Assembly (NCBI GenBank): GCA_002427545.1
Contig: DIRM01000021.1
Span: 10,999-17,270 of the forward strand
Source: Mageeibacillus sp. UBA5436
Lineage (GTDB): Bacteria; Bacillota; Clostridia; Saccharofermentanales; DTU023
Length of the DNA: 6,272 nt
Reading direction: 5' to 3'
Shown: one piece after another, positions 1-6,244 of the stretch
How the letters are laid out: each line of letters begins with the position of its first letter
Position numbering within the stretch: position 1 is the stretch's first letter
Notes under the pieces: model-generated
Told to the model about the DNA's origin: nothing
Seen by the model: only the letters and a program-made list of their open reading frames with translations
Database searches by the model: none
Program-made: the position numbers and the translations under genes

Positions 1-2354
1 GCTTTATGCCAATATGTTTTTGATTGTGGTAAAAGAAATTCTTGTGTTGATTTATCAAGATTATTATTTTCTTCTTTTGATTTTGCTTTAGCATTCTCAA
101 TAATTTGTTTAGGTTTATATTCTTTTTTATAATTAAAGAGATCTTGTTTCTGAGTTTTTACATAGCGTTTGCTTCGCTTTTTTGTCAACCAGCGTTGATC
201 TGGATAATACAAATCACCAGGTACAATTTGTAAAAGTTGAATCGCTTTTAAAAAATTGATTTTTTGTTCAGCCTCCAAATCTTCAATTTCTATTGAATCA
301 ATTTTTTCCTGATTTGTTTTTAATAAATCAGTTAACAAAGAATAAAGGCCAGACCATTGATCCGAATCAAGATATGGTGTTGAAAGATAAATTTGATCTT
401 TTGGATGTGAGAATAAAGCAGCTGCATTGACAAGACCTGCTAGTATTTGATTTTTCTTATAATCTGGTAATTTTTTCGAGCTGATTTCTTCTATCCATTC
501 AACTTCACGTGAATTAAAAAAGCTATTTTCTGTATTAATGGGTGGAAAATTATCAATGGACATACCAACAATAAATAATATTTTGCAATCGTAATACATT
601 AATTCCTGCATAGAACCAATTCGGATACGATCAAGACCTACTGGTATTGTATTTGGTATTTGCATTGCCAAGCTACCAAGAATAATTTCACCAAATTTTG
701 CTTGTGAAATATTTTCTACATTAAATAAAGTGTAGCTTTCTTCTAATAATTGAATGGTGATTTCCCAAGCTGCCGCTAGAGATAAAGCAATATCTTCTTC
801 CCCTAATTTCCTTAATTCTTCAATTTTATTTTCAAGATGTGAAAAGAAAGTTTCATCTGCTAGCCAATTTAATAAATAATTAGCTTTATCTGAAGCCTTG
901 CGATAAGAACGAATTTCTTTGGCTGCTTGAAAGATATTTTGAAGATATGATTGAACAAATTCAGAAAAAGTTTCTCGTTTTTCTTCATTTGTAATTTTAT
1001 TTAAATATTTAGGATTTTCTATTTGATAAGGATATCGGTAACCATATTCCAAACAAATATTTTCGAATTCATCAATTTCATCATAATTTGCTAAAGATAA
1101 ACCTGAGCGTAAAAATAAAAGAAGATCTTCCATTTGATAATTAGGATTACAAATTTGAAGAAATCCTTCTATATAGCGATATAAAGGTAAATTCTTAATA
1201 GGCAAGCGATCTGTAATATATGCATTGAGACCAAATTCTCTAAAGATAGATTTGACCAAACTTTGATTGTTAACTTCTGAAACAACCGCAATACCAATTT
1301 CTTTTTGGCGATAGTTTGCTTCTTTGATAAGACGTTTTATTTCACCAGCTACAAAAGCCCATTCCTGTCGTGGGTTTTCATTCGTGATCAAACGAATTTT
1401 TGCAGAATCATGATTAAAATTATTTTTTGCTTGAATTTCTTTATCAACAGAAGCAAAATCAATTTTTCCTGTTAATATGGCCTCTTGTAAAGCTCTTTGT
1501 ACAATTGGCGTATGATTATCCAAAGCTATTGTCTCAATATTTGGAATCACCGCAATAATTTGTTCAAAAGCGATTTGACCAGGTTCAAAAATTTCCTGAC
1601 GAATATTATGCTTGAGATTAATATCTGTACAAACTGTTATCGTTAATTTTTTTGCAAATGTTGAAAGTCTTTGAATGATTTTTAACTCTTGTTGATTGAA
1701 AGATCGAATATCGGCAAAACCAGTTATCCAAATTTGAGTATTTTTTAAGAAAGCTAAATCTGTATTATTTTCATTATTTAATAAATCTAGCAAGAAATTT
1801 AAATTATCATCTTCATCAAGGAGTTGAAGATGTTCAATTTCTTTTTGATAGAGATCAAATAATTCTGCAAAATCTGAAATTTTATCCTTCGTTAAAGAAG
1901 GTGCCGCTTTTTCGGCTAGATCGCGTATATCTTTCTCATCTAGATCAAAGCGCTTAAAATCACGCAAGACTTTTTCTAGCTCATCACTAAATCCTGTTTT
2001 ACCTGCAAAGCGTTGAAATCTCTTAAAACGATCTGGATTTTGGCAGATAATTTTTTGAATTAAAAGACTTTTGCCAATTGGCGAAATAAAATCTCCCGCT
2101 AAACCACCTGCCATCATAAAGATACGATAAGCAAAACGTTGAAAGGATAGAACCTCAGCCAACATCAAACCATTAACATCAAAATTTGATAAATAACGTT
2201 TTTCAATATCAGCTTTTAGGGCATCAGGTACGAGAATAAAAGCAGGATCTGTTAATTTAGCCTGTTTGTCTTTAGTATGTTTTGCTAATTCTTGCAAGCA
2301 ATAATCTTGCAATTGAATAGGGTCTGTTCCTACTATAAGCAAATTTCTCGTCAT
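1..2354 (-). CDS. addB: AddB, ATP-dependent helicase/nuclease subunit B (partial, C-terminus off window)
   Basis: This is an open frame of 784 codons with no stop, running off the left edge; I translated it fully and found no frameshift. AddB is the partner of AddA in the AddAB (RexAB) complex, which resects double-strand breaks, recognises Chi and prepares 3' ends for RecA. Segments recalling Bacillus subtilis AddB appear in the expected order: FILVPD (39-44), LSFQRFAYRI (69-78), IWITGF (208-213), RQEWAFVAGEI (329-339), YRQKEIGIAVV (348-358) and GLDRIRIGSM...LFIVGM (573-598). The family is about 1,100-1,200 residues, so roughly the last third is missing, including the iron-sulfur cysteines and nuclease motif. 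The N-terminus (LLIVGTDPIQLQDYC) has no GxxxxGK[ST], unlike Bacillus AddB but like RexB. The ATG at 2352-2354 follows GGGAGG (2359-2364) by 4 bases. It starts 16 bases after the oxidoreductase stop, with no terminator between, so it is probably the second gene of an operon. A lysine-rich linker spans residues 725-765. Confidence 0.9.
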   Translation of the reverse strand, partial: MTRNLLIVGTDPIQLQDYCLQELAKHTKDKQAKLTDPAFILVPDALKADIEKRYLSNFDVNGLMLAEVLSFQRFAYRIFMMAGGLAGDFISPIGKSLLIQKIICQNPDRFKRFQRFAGKTGFSDELEKVLRDFKRFDLDEKDIRDLAEKAAPSLTKDKISDFAELFDLYQKEIEHLQLLDEDDNLNFLLDLLNNENNTDLAFLKNTQIWITGFADIRSFNQQELKIIQRLSTFAKKLTITVCTDINLKHNIRQEIFEPGQIAFEQIIAVIPNIETIALDNHTPIVQRALQEAILTGKIDFASVDKEIQAKNNFNHDSAKIRLITNENPRQEWAFVAGEIKRLIKEANYRQKEIGIAVVSEVNNQSLVKSIFREFGLNAYITDRLPIKNLPLYRYIEGFLQICNPNYQMEDLLLFLRSGLSLANYDEIDEFENICLEYGYRYPYQIENPKYLNKITNEEKRETFSEFVQSYLQNIFQAAKEIRSYRKASDKANYLLNWLADETFFSHLENKIEELRKLGEEDIALSLAAAWEITIQLLEESYTLFNVENISQAKFGEIILGSLAMQIPNTIPVGLDRIRIGSMQELMYYDCKILFIVGMSIDNFPPINTENSFFNSREVEWIEEISSKKLPDYKKNQILAGLVNAAALFSHPKDQIYLSTPYLDSDQWSGLYSLLTDLLKTNQEKIDSIEIEDLEAEQKINFLKAIQLLQIVPGDLYYPDQRWLTKKRSKRYVKTQKQDLFNYKKEYKPKQIIENAKAKSKEENNNLDKSTQEFLLPQSKTYWHK

Positions 2355-2370
2355 ATATCCTCCCTGATTT

Positions 2371-3945
2371 TTACTTATCTTCTGGCTGAATTTCCTCGTT
2401 CTTTATTATTTCTTCAAAATCAATTTCACTCGCTGCCCAAGTGGCTACTTCACTTAAAGCTGGATGAATTGTCATAGCATAATTTAATGCCGTTGTTGTT
2501 GTCGGATCAATATATCTCTCCGGATAAATAACTCTTTCTTTTTTAGTTTCTTCAGAAGCAATTTCTCCTTCAATAATTTGATAAGTATACTGTCCACTAT
2601 TCATCAAATTAGCATAAATTTGAGTTAAAACGGATGCCTCTGGTCCGACAATTTGAACGCCCAGTAAACGATGTGTTTTTCGATCTGCTAGCACTTTAAC
2701 AAAATGCTTTTCTTCGCCATATTCATATCCCATAGCAAAAGGTTTACTCGTATAACCATAATAGTATTTTGCTTCTACGACATCAATATTTGCTTGTTCA
2801 ATTTGTTTTCTATTTAAACCAACCATTGCAACTTGAGGACCTGTAAACACAGCAGCTGGCACAACGTCATAACGTGCTCTTCTTCTTGCTGGAACATCGG
2901 ATTTATCATGGTTTTCAAATCTTTCAAATAAGTTAAAAGCAATAATTTCTGCTTCATAATTAGCAACATGACGAAGTTGAAATTTACCATTGGCATCACC
3001 CATACAATAAATTCCATCAGCCGATGTTTCTAAAAATTCATTCGTTTTTATCCAGCCTCTTTTATCTGTTTCAATACCTGCTTTTTCAACTTGTAAACTT
3101 TTGCTATTTGATTCTAAACCGATTGCCAGTAAAATTTGTTCTGAGACTATTTGAGTTTGCTCACCTGTATCAATATTTTCAATAGTCATATGTAATTGAC
3201 CATCAATTTTTTTGATATCAAGCATTTCAACATGCAAATACACATCGATATTCTCTTCTTTATATTCGTCTAATACAACATCAATAACATCTTTATCATA
3301 ATGTGGTAAAAATCTCGGATTATGCTGAACAATCGTTACTTTCGTTCCTAAATTTGCAAAGAAATGGGCAAATTCAGCGGCAATGACACCGCCACCCAAA
3401 ATGGTCAAGCTCTCAAAAGGTTTTTCGGGGAAATCATTGCCAAAGAATTTTTCTGTTGTAAGATAATCTATTTGTTCAAGACCTTTAATTGTATTAGGGA
3501 TTCTTGTTTTAGCACCATTGGCTATAACAATTTGATCTCCCATCAATTCTTCTGATAAGGTGCCGTCATTCAAACGAACTTGTAATGTTTTTTCGCCTGT
3601 GAAGAACCCTTCTCCTTGATAAATACTGACATTTTCTTCCGCTTGATATTCTTCAAAGACTAATTGACTATGATGATGTGAATGATGAAATGTTCTTTCT
3701 TTCAACTTCTCATAATTAATTTTAAATTCTCCTTCAATTAAACCTATTTCTTTTAAGCGTTCAAAATCTTTTTTATAATCAATTGGCGTCAATAATGATT
3801 TAGTTGGAATACAACCCCTATTTAGGCAAGTTCCTCCAAATTCTGCTTTTTCTATCATAGCAACCGTTTTACCTGCATCAATCGCTGCATCTGTCACGAT
3901 ATTTGCTGCTCCTGTACCAATAACAATATAATCAAATTTGCGCAT
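2371..3945 (-). CDS. FAD/NAD(P)-dependent disulfide oxidoreductase, mycothione reductase / dihydrolipoamide dehydrogenase-like
   Basis: This is a 524-residue class I pyridine nucleotide-disulfide oxidoreductase, probably cytosolic. What I see: an FAD-binding start (YIVIGTGAAN, 6-15); the redox motif GGTCLNRGCIPTK with active cysteines C40 and C45; a second Rossmann glycine motif LGGGVIAAE (183-191); the FAD motif CMGDANG (314-320); and the C-terminal HPALSE with catalytic pair H494 and E499. From memory of the family, LRHVANYEA (324-332), VPAAVFTGPQVAMVGL (362-377) and IHPAL (493-497) look more like mycothione reductase than lipoamide dehydrogenase. Firmicutes are not known to make mycothiol, so the substrate is open: a lipoyl group, another low-molecular-weight thiol, or something else. 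No E1/E2 dehydrogenase subunits are adjacent. The strand after the second Rossmann motif ends in Q207, not the Glu usual for NAD, so cofactor preference is unclear. Oddities are five histidines within residues 87-92 and an extra stretch around 455-488. The ATG is preceded by GGAG (3953-3956) at 7 bases. Confidence 0.85.
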   Translation of the reverse strand: MRKFDYIVIGTGAANIVTDAAIDAGKTVAMIEKAEFGGTCLNRGCIPTKSLLTPIDYKKDFERLKEIGLIEGEFKINYEKLKERTFHHSHHHSQLVFEEYQAEENVSIYQGEGFFTGEKTLQVRLNDGTLSEELMGDQIVIANGAKTRIPNTIKGLEQIDYLTTEKFFGNDFPEKPFESLTILGGGVIAAEFAHFFANLGTKVTIVQHNPRFLPHYDKDVIDVVLDEYKEENIDVYLHVEMLDIKKIDGQLHMTIENIDTGEQTQIVSEQILLAIGLESNSKSLQVEKAGIETDKRGWIKTNEFLETSADGIYCMGDANGKFQLRHVANYEAEIIAFNLFERFENHDKSDVPARRRARYDVVPAAVFTGPQVAMVGLNRKQIEQANIDVVEAKYYYGYTSKPFAMGYEYGEEKHFVKVLADRKTHRLLGVQIVGPEASVLTQIYANLMNSGQYTYQIIEGEIASEETKKERVIYPERYIDPTTTTALNYAMTIHPALSEVATWAASEIDFEEIIKNEEIQPEDK

Positions 3946-4007
3946 GTCTTTTCTCCATTATTTTTATTAAATTCATTTTTCTAATTATTTAATTACTTTA
4001 ATTCTCA

Positions 4008-4028
4008 AAACTTCAGTCAAAGAAGTTT
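4008..4028 (-). other. Small hairpin in the leader of the oxidoreductase gene
   Basis: AAACTTC (4008-4014) and GAAGTTT (4022-4028) are perfect 7-base inverted arms around a 7-base loop, lying 63-83 bases before the oxidoreductase ATG. If transcription starts near 4020, as the promoter candidate at 4027-4055 predicts, the repeat straddles the start site and would act as DNA. If it starts further upstream, the hairpin falls inside the leader RNA. On the minus strand only a short T-run follows, so it is a weak terminator at best. Function unknown. Confidence 0.4.
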
Positions 4029-4055
4029 AATAAATAGTGTATTTACAAGTATCAA
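4027..4055 (-). promoter_or_regulatory. Candidate promoter of the oxidoreductase-addB operon (proximal)
   Basis: Reading the minus strand, TTGATA (4055-4050) is a 5/6 match to the -35 box, followed after 17 bases by TATTAA (4032-4027), a 4/6 match to the -10 box. This would start transcription near 4020 and give a leader of about 75 bases. Such matches are common in AT-rich DNA, so this is a candidate only. It is supported by its position upstream of a gene with no other promoter region and by its overlap with an inverted repeat at 4039-4063. Confidence 0.4.
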
Positions 4056-4063
4056 GTAAATAC
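4039..4063. repeat. Perfect 8-base inverted repeat, possible operator
   Basis: GTATTTAC (4039-4046) and GTAAATAC (4056-4063) are exact inverted copies around a 9-base centre, AAGTATCAA. The dyad covers the -35 box and part of the spacer of the proximal minus-strand promoter candidate, where a repressor would be expected to bind. No T-run follows it, so it is not a terminator. I do not recognise the site as a known regulator's consensus. Confidence 0.45.
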
Positions 4064-4070
4064 GAAATTT

Positions 4071-4100
4071 TTAATATCATTATACATTAAATGATATCAA
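4071..4100. repeat. Imperfect 30-base inverted repeat, possible operator (weak PerR/Fur-like resemblance)
   Basis: TTAATATCAT (4071-4080) and ATGATATCAA (4091-4100) pair at 9 of 10 positions around a 10-base centre. On the minus strand the left half reads GTATAATGATATTAA (4085-4071), which agrees with the PerR box TTATAATnATTATAA at 11 of 14 defined positions. That resemblance is tempting next to a redox gene, but AT-rich DNA produces such matches by chance. The dyad also covers the distal promoter candidate. Confidence 0.4.
4071..4100 (-). promoter_or_regulatory. Second, distal minus-strand promoter candidate
   Basis: Reading the minus strand, TTGATA (4100-4095) is followed after 18 bases by TATTAA (4076-4071). 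These are the same two hexamers as in the proximal candidate, about 45 bases upstream of it. A better -10 hexamer, TATAAT (4084-4079), lies inside this interval, but its -35 position reads AAGGCA at 17 bases, a poor match. Either element could drive the oxidoreductase gene; the sequence does not decide. Confidence 0.3.
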
Positions 4101-4161
4101 GTGCCTTTTTGAAAAGAAACTTGTAGTTTATGATACATTTTTGCTTTCTCTTTATTTTTTC

Positions 4162-4190
4162 TTAATTTATTCGTCTTATTTGTGTATAAT
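4162..4190 (+). promoter_or_regulatory. Probable eno promoter
   Basis: TATAAT (4185-4190) is a perfect -10 hexamer, preceded by TGTG at 4181-4184, which recalls an extended -10 element although shifted by one base. At 17 bases upstream is TTAATT (4162-4167), only a 3/6 match to the -35 box. Transcription would begin near 4197 and leave a leader of about 62 bases before the eno start. I see no clear operator or riboswitch in the leader. Confidence 0.55.
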
Positions 4191-4259
4191 CAGCATTGTA
4201 TATTATTATGTGTACATGAAATAGAGATAAGATCTTAATTAGAATCCTAGGAGGTTTTT

Positions 4260-5567
4260 ATGATTCAAGAAAATTTAATTGTTGATATTTTTGCAAGAGA
4301 AATTTTAGACTCTCGTGGCAACCCAACCTTAGAAGCAGAAGTTGTTACAGAAGATGGTTCTTTTGGTAGAGCTGCTGTTCCATCTGGTGCATCAACTGGC
4401 GTACATGAAGCAGTAGAATTACGTGACGGTGGCGATCGTTATGATGGTAAAGGTGTTCAAAAAGCTGTAGATAATGTTAATGATATTATCGCAGAAAGTA
4501 TTATTGGTATGAACGTTTTTGAACAAGCTGAAATCGACCATACCATGATCGACTTAGACGGAACAGAAAACAAAGGTAAATTAGGAGCAAATGCTATGCT
4601 CGCTGTTTCTTTAGCTGTTGCTCAAGCAGCTGCAGATAGTCTTGGTTTAAGTCTTTATGCATATTTAGGTGGAGTTTTTGGAAATACTTTACCTGTTCCA
4701 ATGTCCAATGTTATCAATGGTGGAAAACATGCTGACAATAGTATCAATTTACAAGAATTCATGATCATGCCTGTTGGCGCTCCTACTTTTAAAGAAGGAA
4801 TTCGCTGGACAACTGAAGTTTTCCATACTTTAAAATCTCTCTTGAAAAAAGACGGTTATTCAACAGCCGTAGGTGATGAAGGTGGTTTTGCTCCTAACTT
4901 TGAAAACGATGAGCAACCTTTACAATATTTAGTCAAAGCTATTGAAGCAGCTGGTTATAAACCAGGCGAAGATTTCTTCATTGCTTTAGACCCAGCCTCC
5001 TCAGAATTATATGAAGAAGCCAAAGCCGCTGGCAAAGACGGTTATTTATTCTGGAAATCCGGCGAATTCAAAACACGTGAAGAAATGGTTGATTTCTACG
5101 CTGATTTATGTGAAAAATATCCAGTTATTTCTATCGAAGATGGCCTGGCCGAAGATGATTGGGATGGTTGGAAAATTTTAACTGATCGTTTAGGTGGTAA
5201 AGTTCAATTAGTTGGTGATGATTTATTTGTTACTAATACAGAACGTTTAGCAAAAGGTATTGAACTCGGCGTTTCCAATTCAATTTTGATTAAAGTCAAC
5301 CAAATTGGTACTTTAACTGAAACACTTGAATCCATTAAGATGGCACAAGATGCTGGCATGACTGCTGTTATCTCACATCGTTCTGGTGAAACAGAAGACG
5401 TTTCAATCGCTGATATCGCTGTTGCAACTAATGCTGGCCAAATCAAAACCGGTGCTCCTTCTCGTTCAGACCGTGTTGCTAAATATAATCAATTATTGCG
5501 CATTGAAGAAGAGTTAGGTGAATCAGCTAAATATGCTGGTAAAAAAGCTTTTCGCTTCAATAAATAA
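4260..5567 (+). CDS. eno: Enolase (phosphopyruvate hydratase)
   Basis: Enolase converts 2-phosphoglycerate to phosphoenolpyruvate in lower glycolysis; it is cytosolic, Mg-dependent and often also found on the Gram-positive cell surface. The 435-residue length is full. Visible landmarks are the mobile loop SGAST (42-46), GGKHADN with H157, E166, the GDEGG loop with E207, metal ligands D244 (ALDPA), E293 (SIEDG) and the D320/D321 pair (GDDLFVTN), catalytic base K345 (LIKVNQIGT), H373-R374-S375 (SHRSGE) and K396 (GQIKTGAP). None is missing. The start is fixed by a perfect AGGAGG (4249-4254), 5 bases before the ATG, suggesting strong expression. It stands alone: the left neighbour is divergent, the right one convergent, and the gap/pgk/tpi/pgm genes that often accompany eno in Firmicutes are absent. 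A hairpin terminator follows 27 bases after the stop. Residues 251-274 form a lysine-rich variable loop. Confidence 0.98.
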   Translation: MIQENLIVDIFAREILDSRGNPTLEAEVVTEDGSFGRAAVPSGASTGVHEAVELRDGGDRYDGKGVQKAVDNVNDIIAESIIGMNVFEQAEIDHTMIDLDGTENKGKLGANAMLAVSLAVAQAAADSLGLSLYAYLGGVFGNTLPVPMSNVINGGKHADNSINLQEFMIMPVGAPTFKEGIRWTTEVFHTLKSLLKKDGYSTAVGDEGGFAPNFENDEQPLQYLVKAIEAAGYKPGEDFFIALDPASSELYEEAKAAGKDGYLFWKSGEFKTREEMVDFYADLCEKYPVISIEDGLAEDDWDGWKILTDRLGGKVQLVGDDLFVTNTERLAKGIELGVSNSILIKVNQIGTLTETLESIKMAQDAGMTAVISHRSGETEDVSIADIAVATNAGQIKTGAPSRSDRVAKYNQLLRIEEELGESAKYAGKKAFRFNK

Positions 5568-5586
5568 TTTCTATTAAATTTGAATA

Positions 5587-5629
5587 CAAAAAACAAGACC
5601 TGTTAATCATCATTTAGCAGGTCTTTTTT
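5587..5629. terminator. Bidirectional intrinsic terminator between eno and the phosphoribosyltransferase gene
   Basis: AAGACCTG (5595-5602) pairs with CAGGTCTT (5618-5625), and the stem can extend to 12 pairs including one G-U, leaving a 7-base loop (TCATCAT). On the plus strand the stem runs into TTTTTT (5624-5629), terminating eno. On the minus strand it is followed by six T (complement of 5588-5593) after one G, terminating the convergent gene. The stem lies 27 bases past the eno stop and 37 bases past the convergent stop. Confidence 0.9.
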
Positions 5630-5662
5630 GCTTTTTATATGAATTACTTTTTACTTTAATGA

Positions 5663-6232
5663 CTAATGAACGTTAATTTTTTCAATAGGAAATAAAGGTA
5701 ATTTTTCTAAGAAAATAATATCATCGCGTTCTGCAGCTTCACCTTCAGCTAAAACAGCAGCCTGACATACAATATTACCTCCAGCTTGTTCAACAAGTTC
5801 GGTTAAAGATTTTAAAGATTCGCCAGTTGAGATGACGTCATCTATAATACCCACACGCTTTCCTTGAATCAGATAAAGATCTTCGCGCGGTAAATATAAT
5901 TTTTGCATGCCTTGTGTCGTTATTGAATCAACATCTACGGATAAAGGCTCTTCCATATAAGTTTTTTTACTTTTTCTTGCAACGACATAACGTGGAATGC
6001 CTAGTACACGAGATAATTCATGAACGAGCGGAATCCCTTTTGCTTCTGCTGTTATTAAAACGTCAACTTCTGGAATTTTTTCTGCCAATAAATTTGCACA
6101 ATGGGTACATGCTTCAACATCACCCAAGATGATAAAAGCAGCAATCGCCAAATCGTCTGAAACAGGAACGATATGTAAATGCCTTTTAAGCCCCTGAATA
6201 TTAATTGGATAAAATTCTGGTAATTCTTTCAT
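5663..6232 (-). CDS. Purine-type phosphoribosyltransferase family protein
   Basis: This 189-residue type I phosphoribosyltransferase would transfer phosphoribose from PRPP to a nucleobase. The PRPP-binding loop is clear: VGIIDDVISTGES (127-139), with the D131-D132 pair and the STG turn. Upstream are AEAKGIPL (62-69), at the place of the E-x-x-G loop of adenine and xanthine phosphoribosyltransferases, and VVARKSKKTYMEEP (83-96), which recalls the FARK segment of Xpt. The region after ARK also resembles the PRPP domain of PurR, but no DNA-binding N-terminus is present. Most annotators would call it adenine phosphoribosyltransferase-like (COG0503). The exact base cannot be read from sequence, so I give no symbol. 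A CxxC pair (C42, C45) sits in the N-terminal third. It converges on eno and shares its terminator. The chosen ATG has a better-placed ribosome site than a TTG one codon upstream. Its promoter lies off the right edge. Confidence 0.85.
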   Translation of the reverse strand: MKELPEFYPINIQGLKRHLHIVPVSDDLAIAAFIILGDVEACTHCANLLAEKIPEVDVLITAEAKGIPLVHELSRVLGIPRYVVARKSKKTYMEEPLSVDVDSITTQGMQKLYLPREDLYLIQGKRVGIIDDVISTGESLKSLTELVEQAGGNIVCQAAVLAEGEAAERDDIIFLEKLPLFPIEKINVH

Positions 6233-6238
6233 CAAATT

Positions 6239-6244
6239 TCCTCT
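6239..6244 (-). promoter_or_regulatory. Ribosome binding site deciding the phosphoribosyltransferase start
   Basis: On the minus strand AGAGGA (6244-6239) lies 6 bases before ATG (6232-6230) but only 3 bases before the in-frame TTG (6235-6233). Normal spacing and codon preference favour the ATG, removing one residue from the longest reading. The remaining bases to the right edge (6245-6272) are T-rich and show no clear promoter. Confidence 0.65.

Noticed and set aside
1983..2100. GKS (residues 94-96) and AGKTG (117-121) in AddB as a displaced Walker A motif
   Set aside because: Neither has glycine at the required position before GK, and by eye both align with non-P-loop stretches of Bacillus AddB (TSTGVQ and ASDKSG).
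2292..2477. A 61-codon plus-strand frame over the oxidoreductase-addB junction
   Set aside because: It lies antisense to two well-supported coding regions and its product has no recognisable features.
4008..4063. The leader dyads as a riboswitch or T-box for the oxidoreductase
   Set aside because: The stems are short and isolated, with no conserved aptamer core or T-box sequence and no strong terminator before the start codon.
4191..4259. Regulatory element in the eno leader, including the palindromes TGTACA, AGATCT and CCTAGG
   Set aside because: Six-base palindromes are expected by chance and show no longer symmetry or known operator match.
5204..5446. An 80-codon minus-strand frame inside eno
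   Set aside because: It is antisense to the most conserved part of enolase, has no ribosome site of note, and reads like a by-product of eno codon bias.
5914..6132. A 72-codon plus-strand frame inside the phosphoribosyltransferase gene
   Set aside because: It is antisense to a gene with a clear PRPP motif; the leucine-rich product is what reversed glutamate- and lysine-rich codons give.
6233..6235. TTG start for the phosphoribosyltransferase, giving MMKEL
   Set aside because: It would leave only 3 bases after AGAGGA; the next codon is an ATG with normal spacing.
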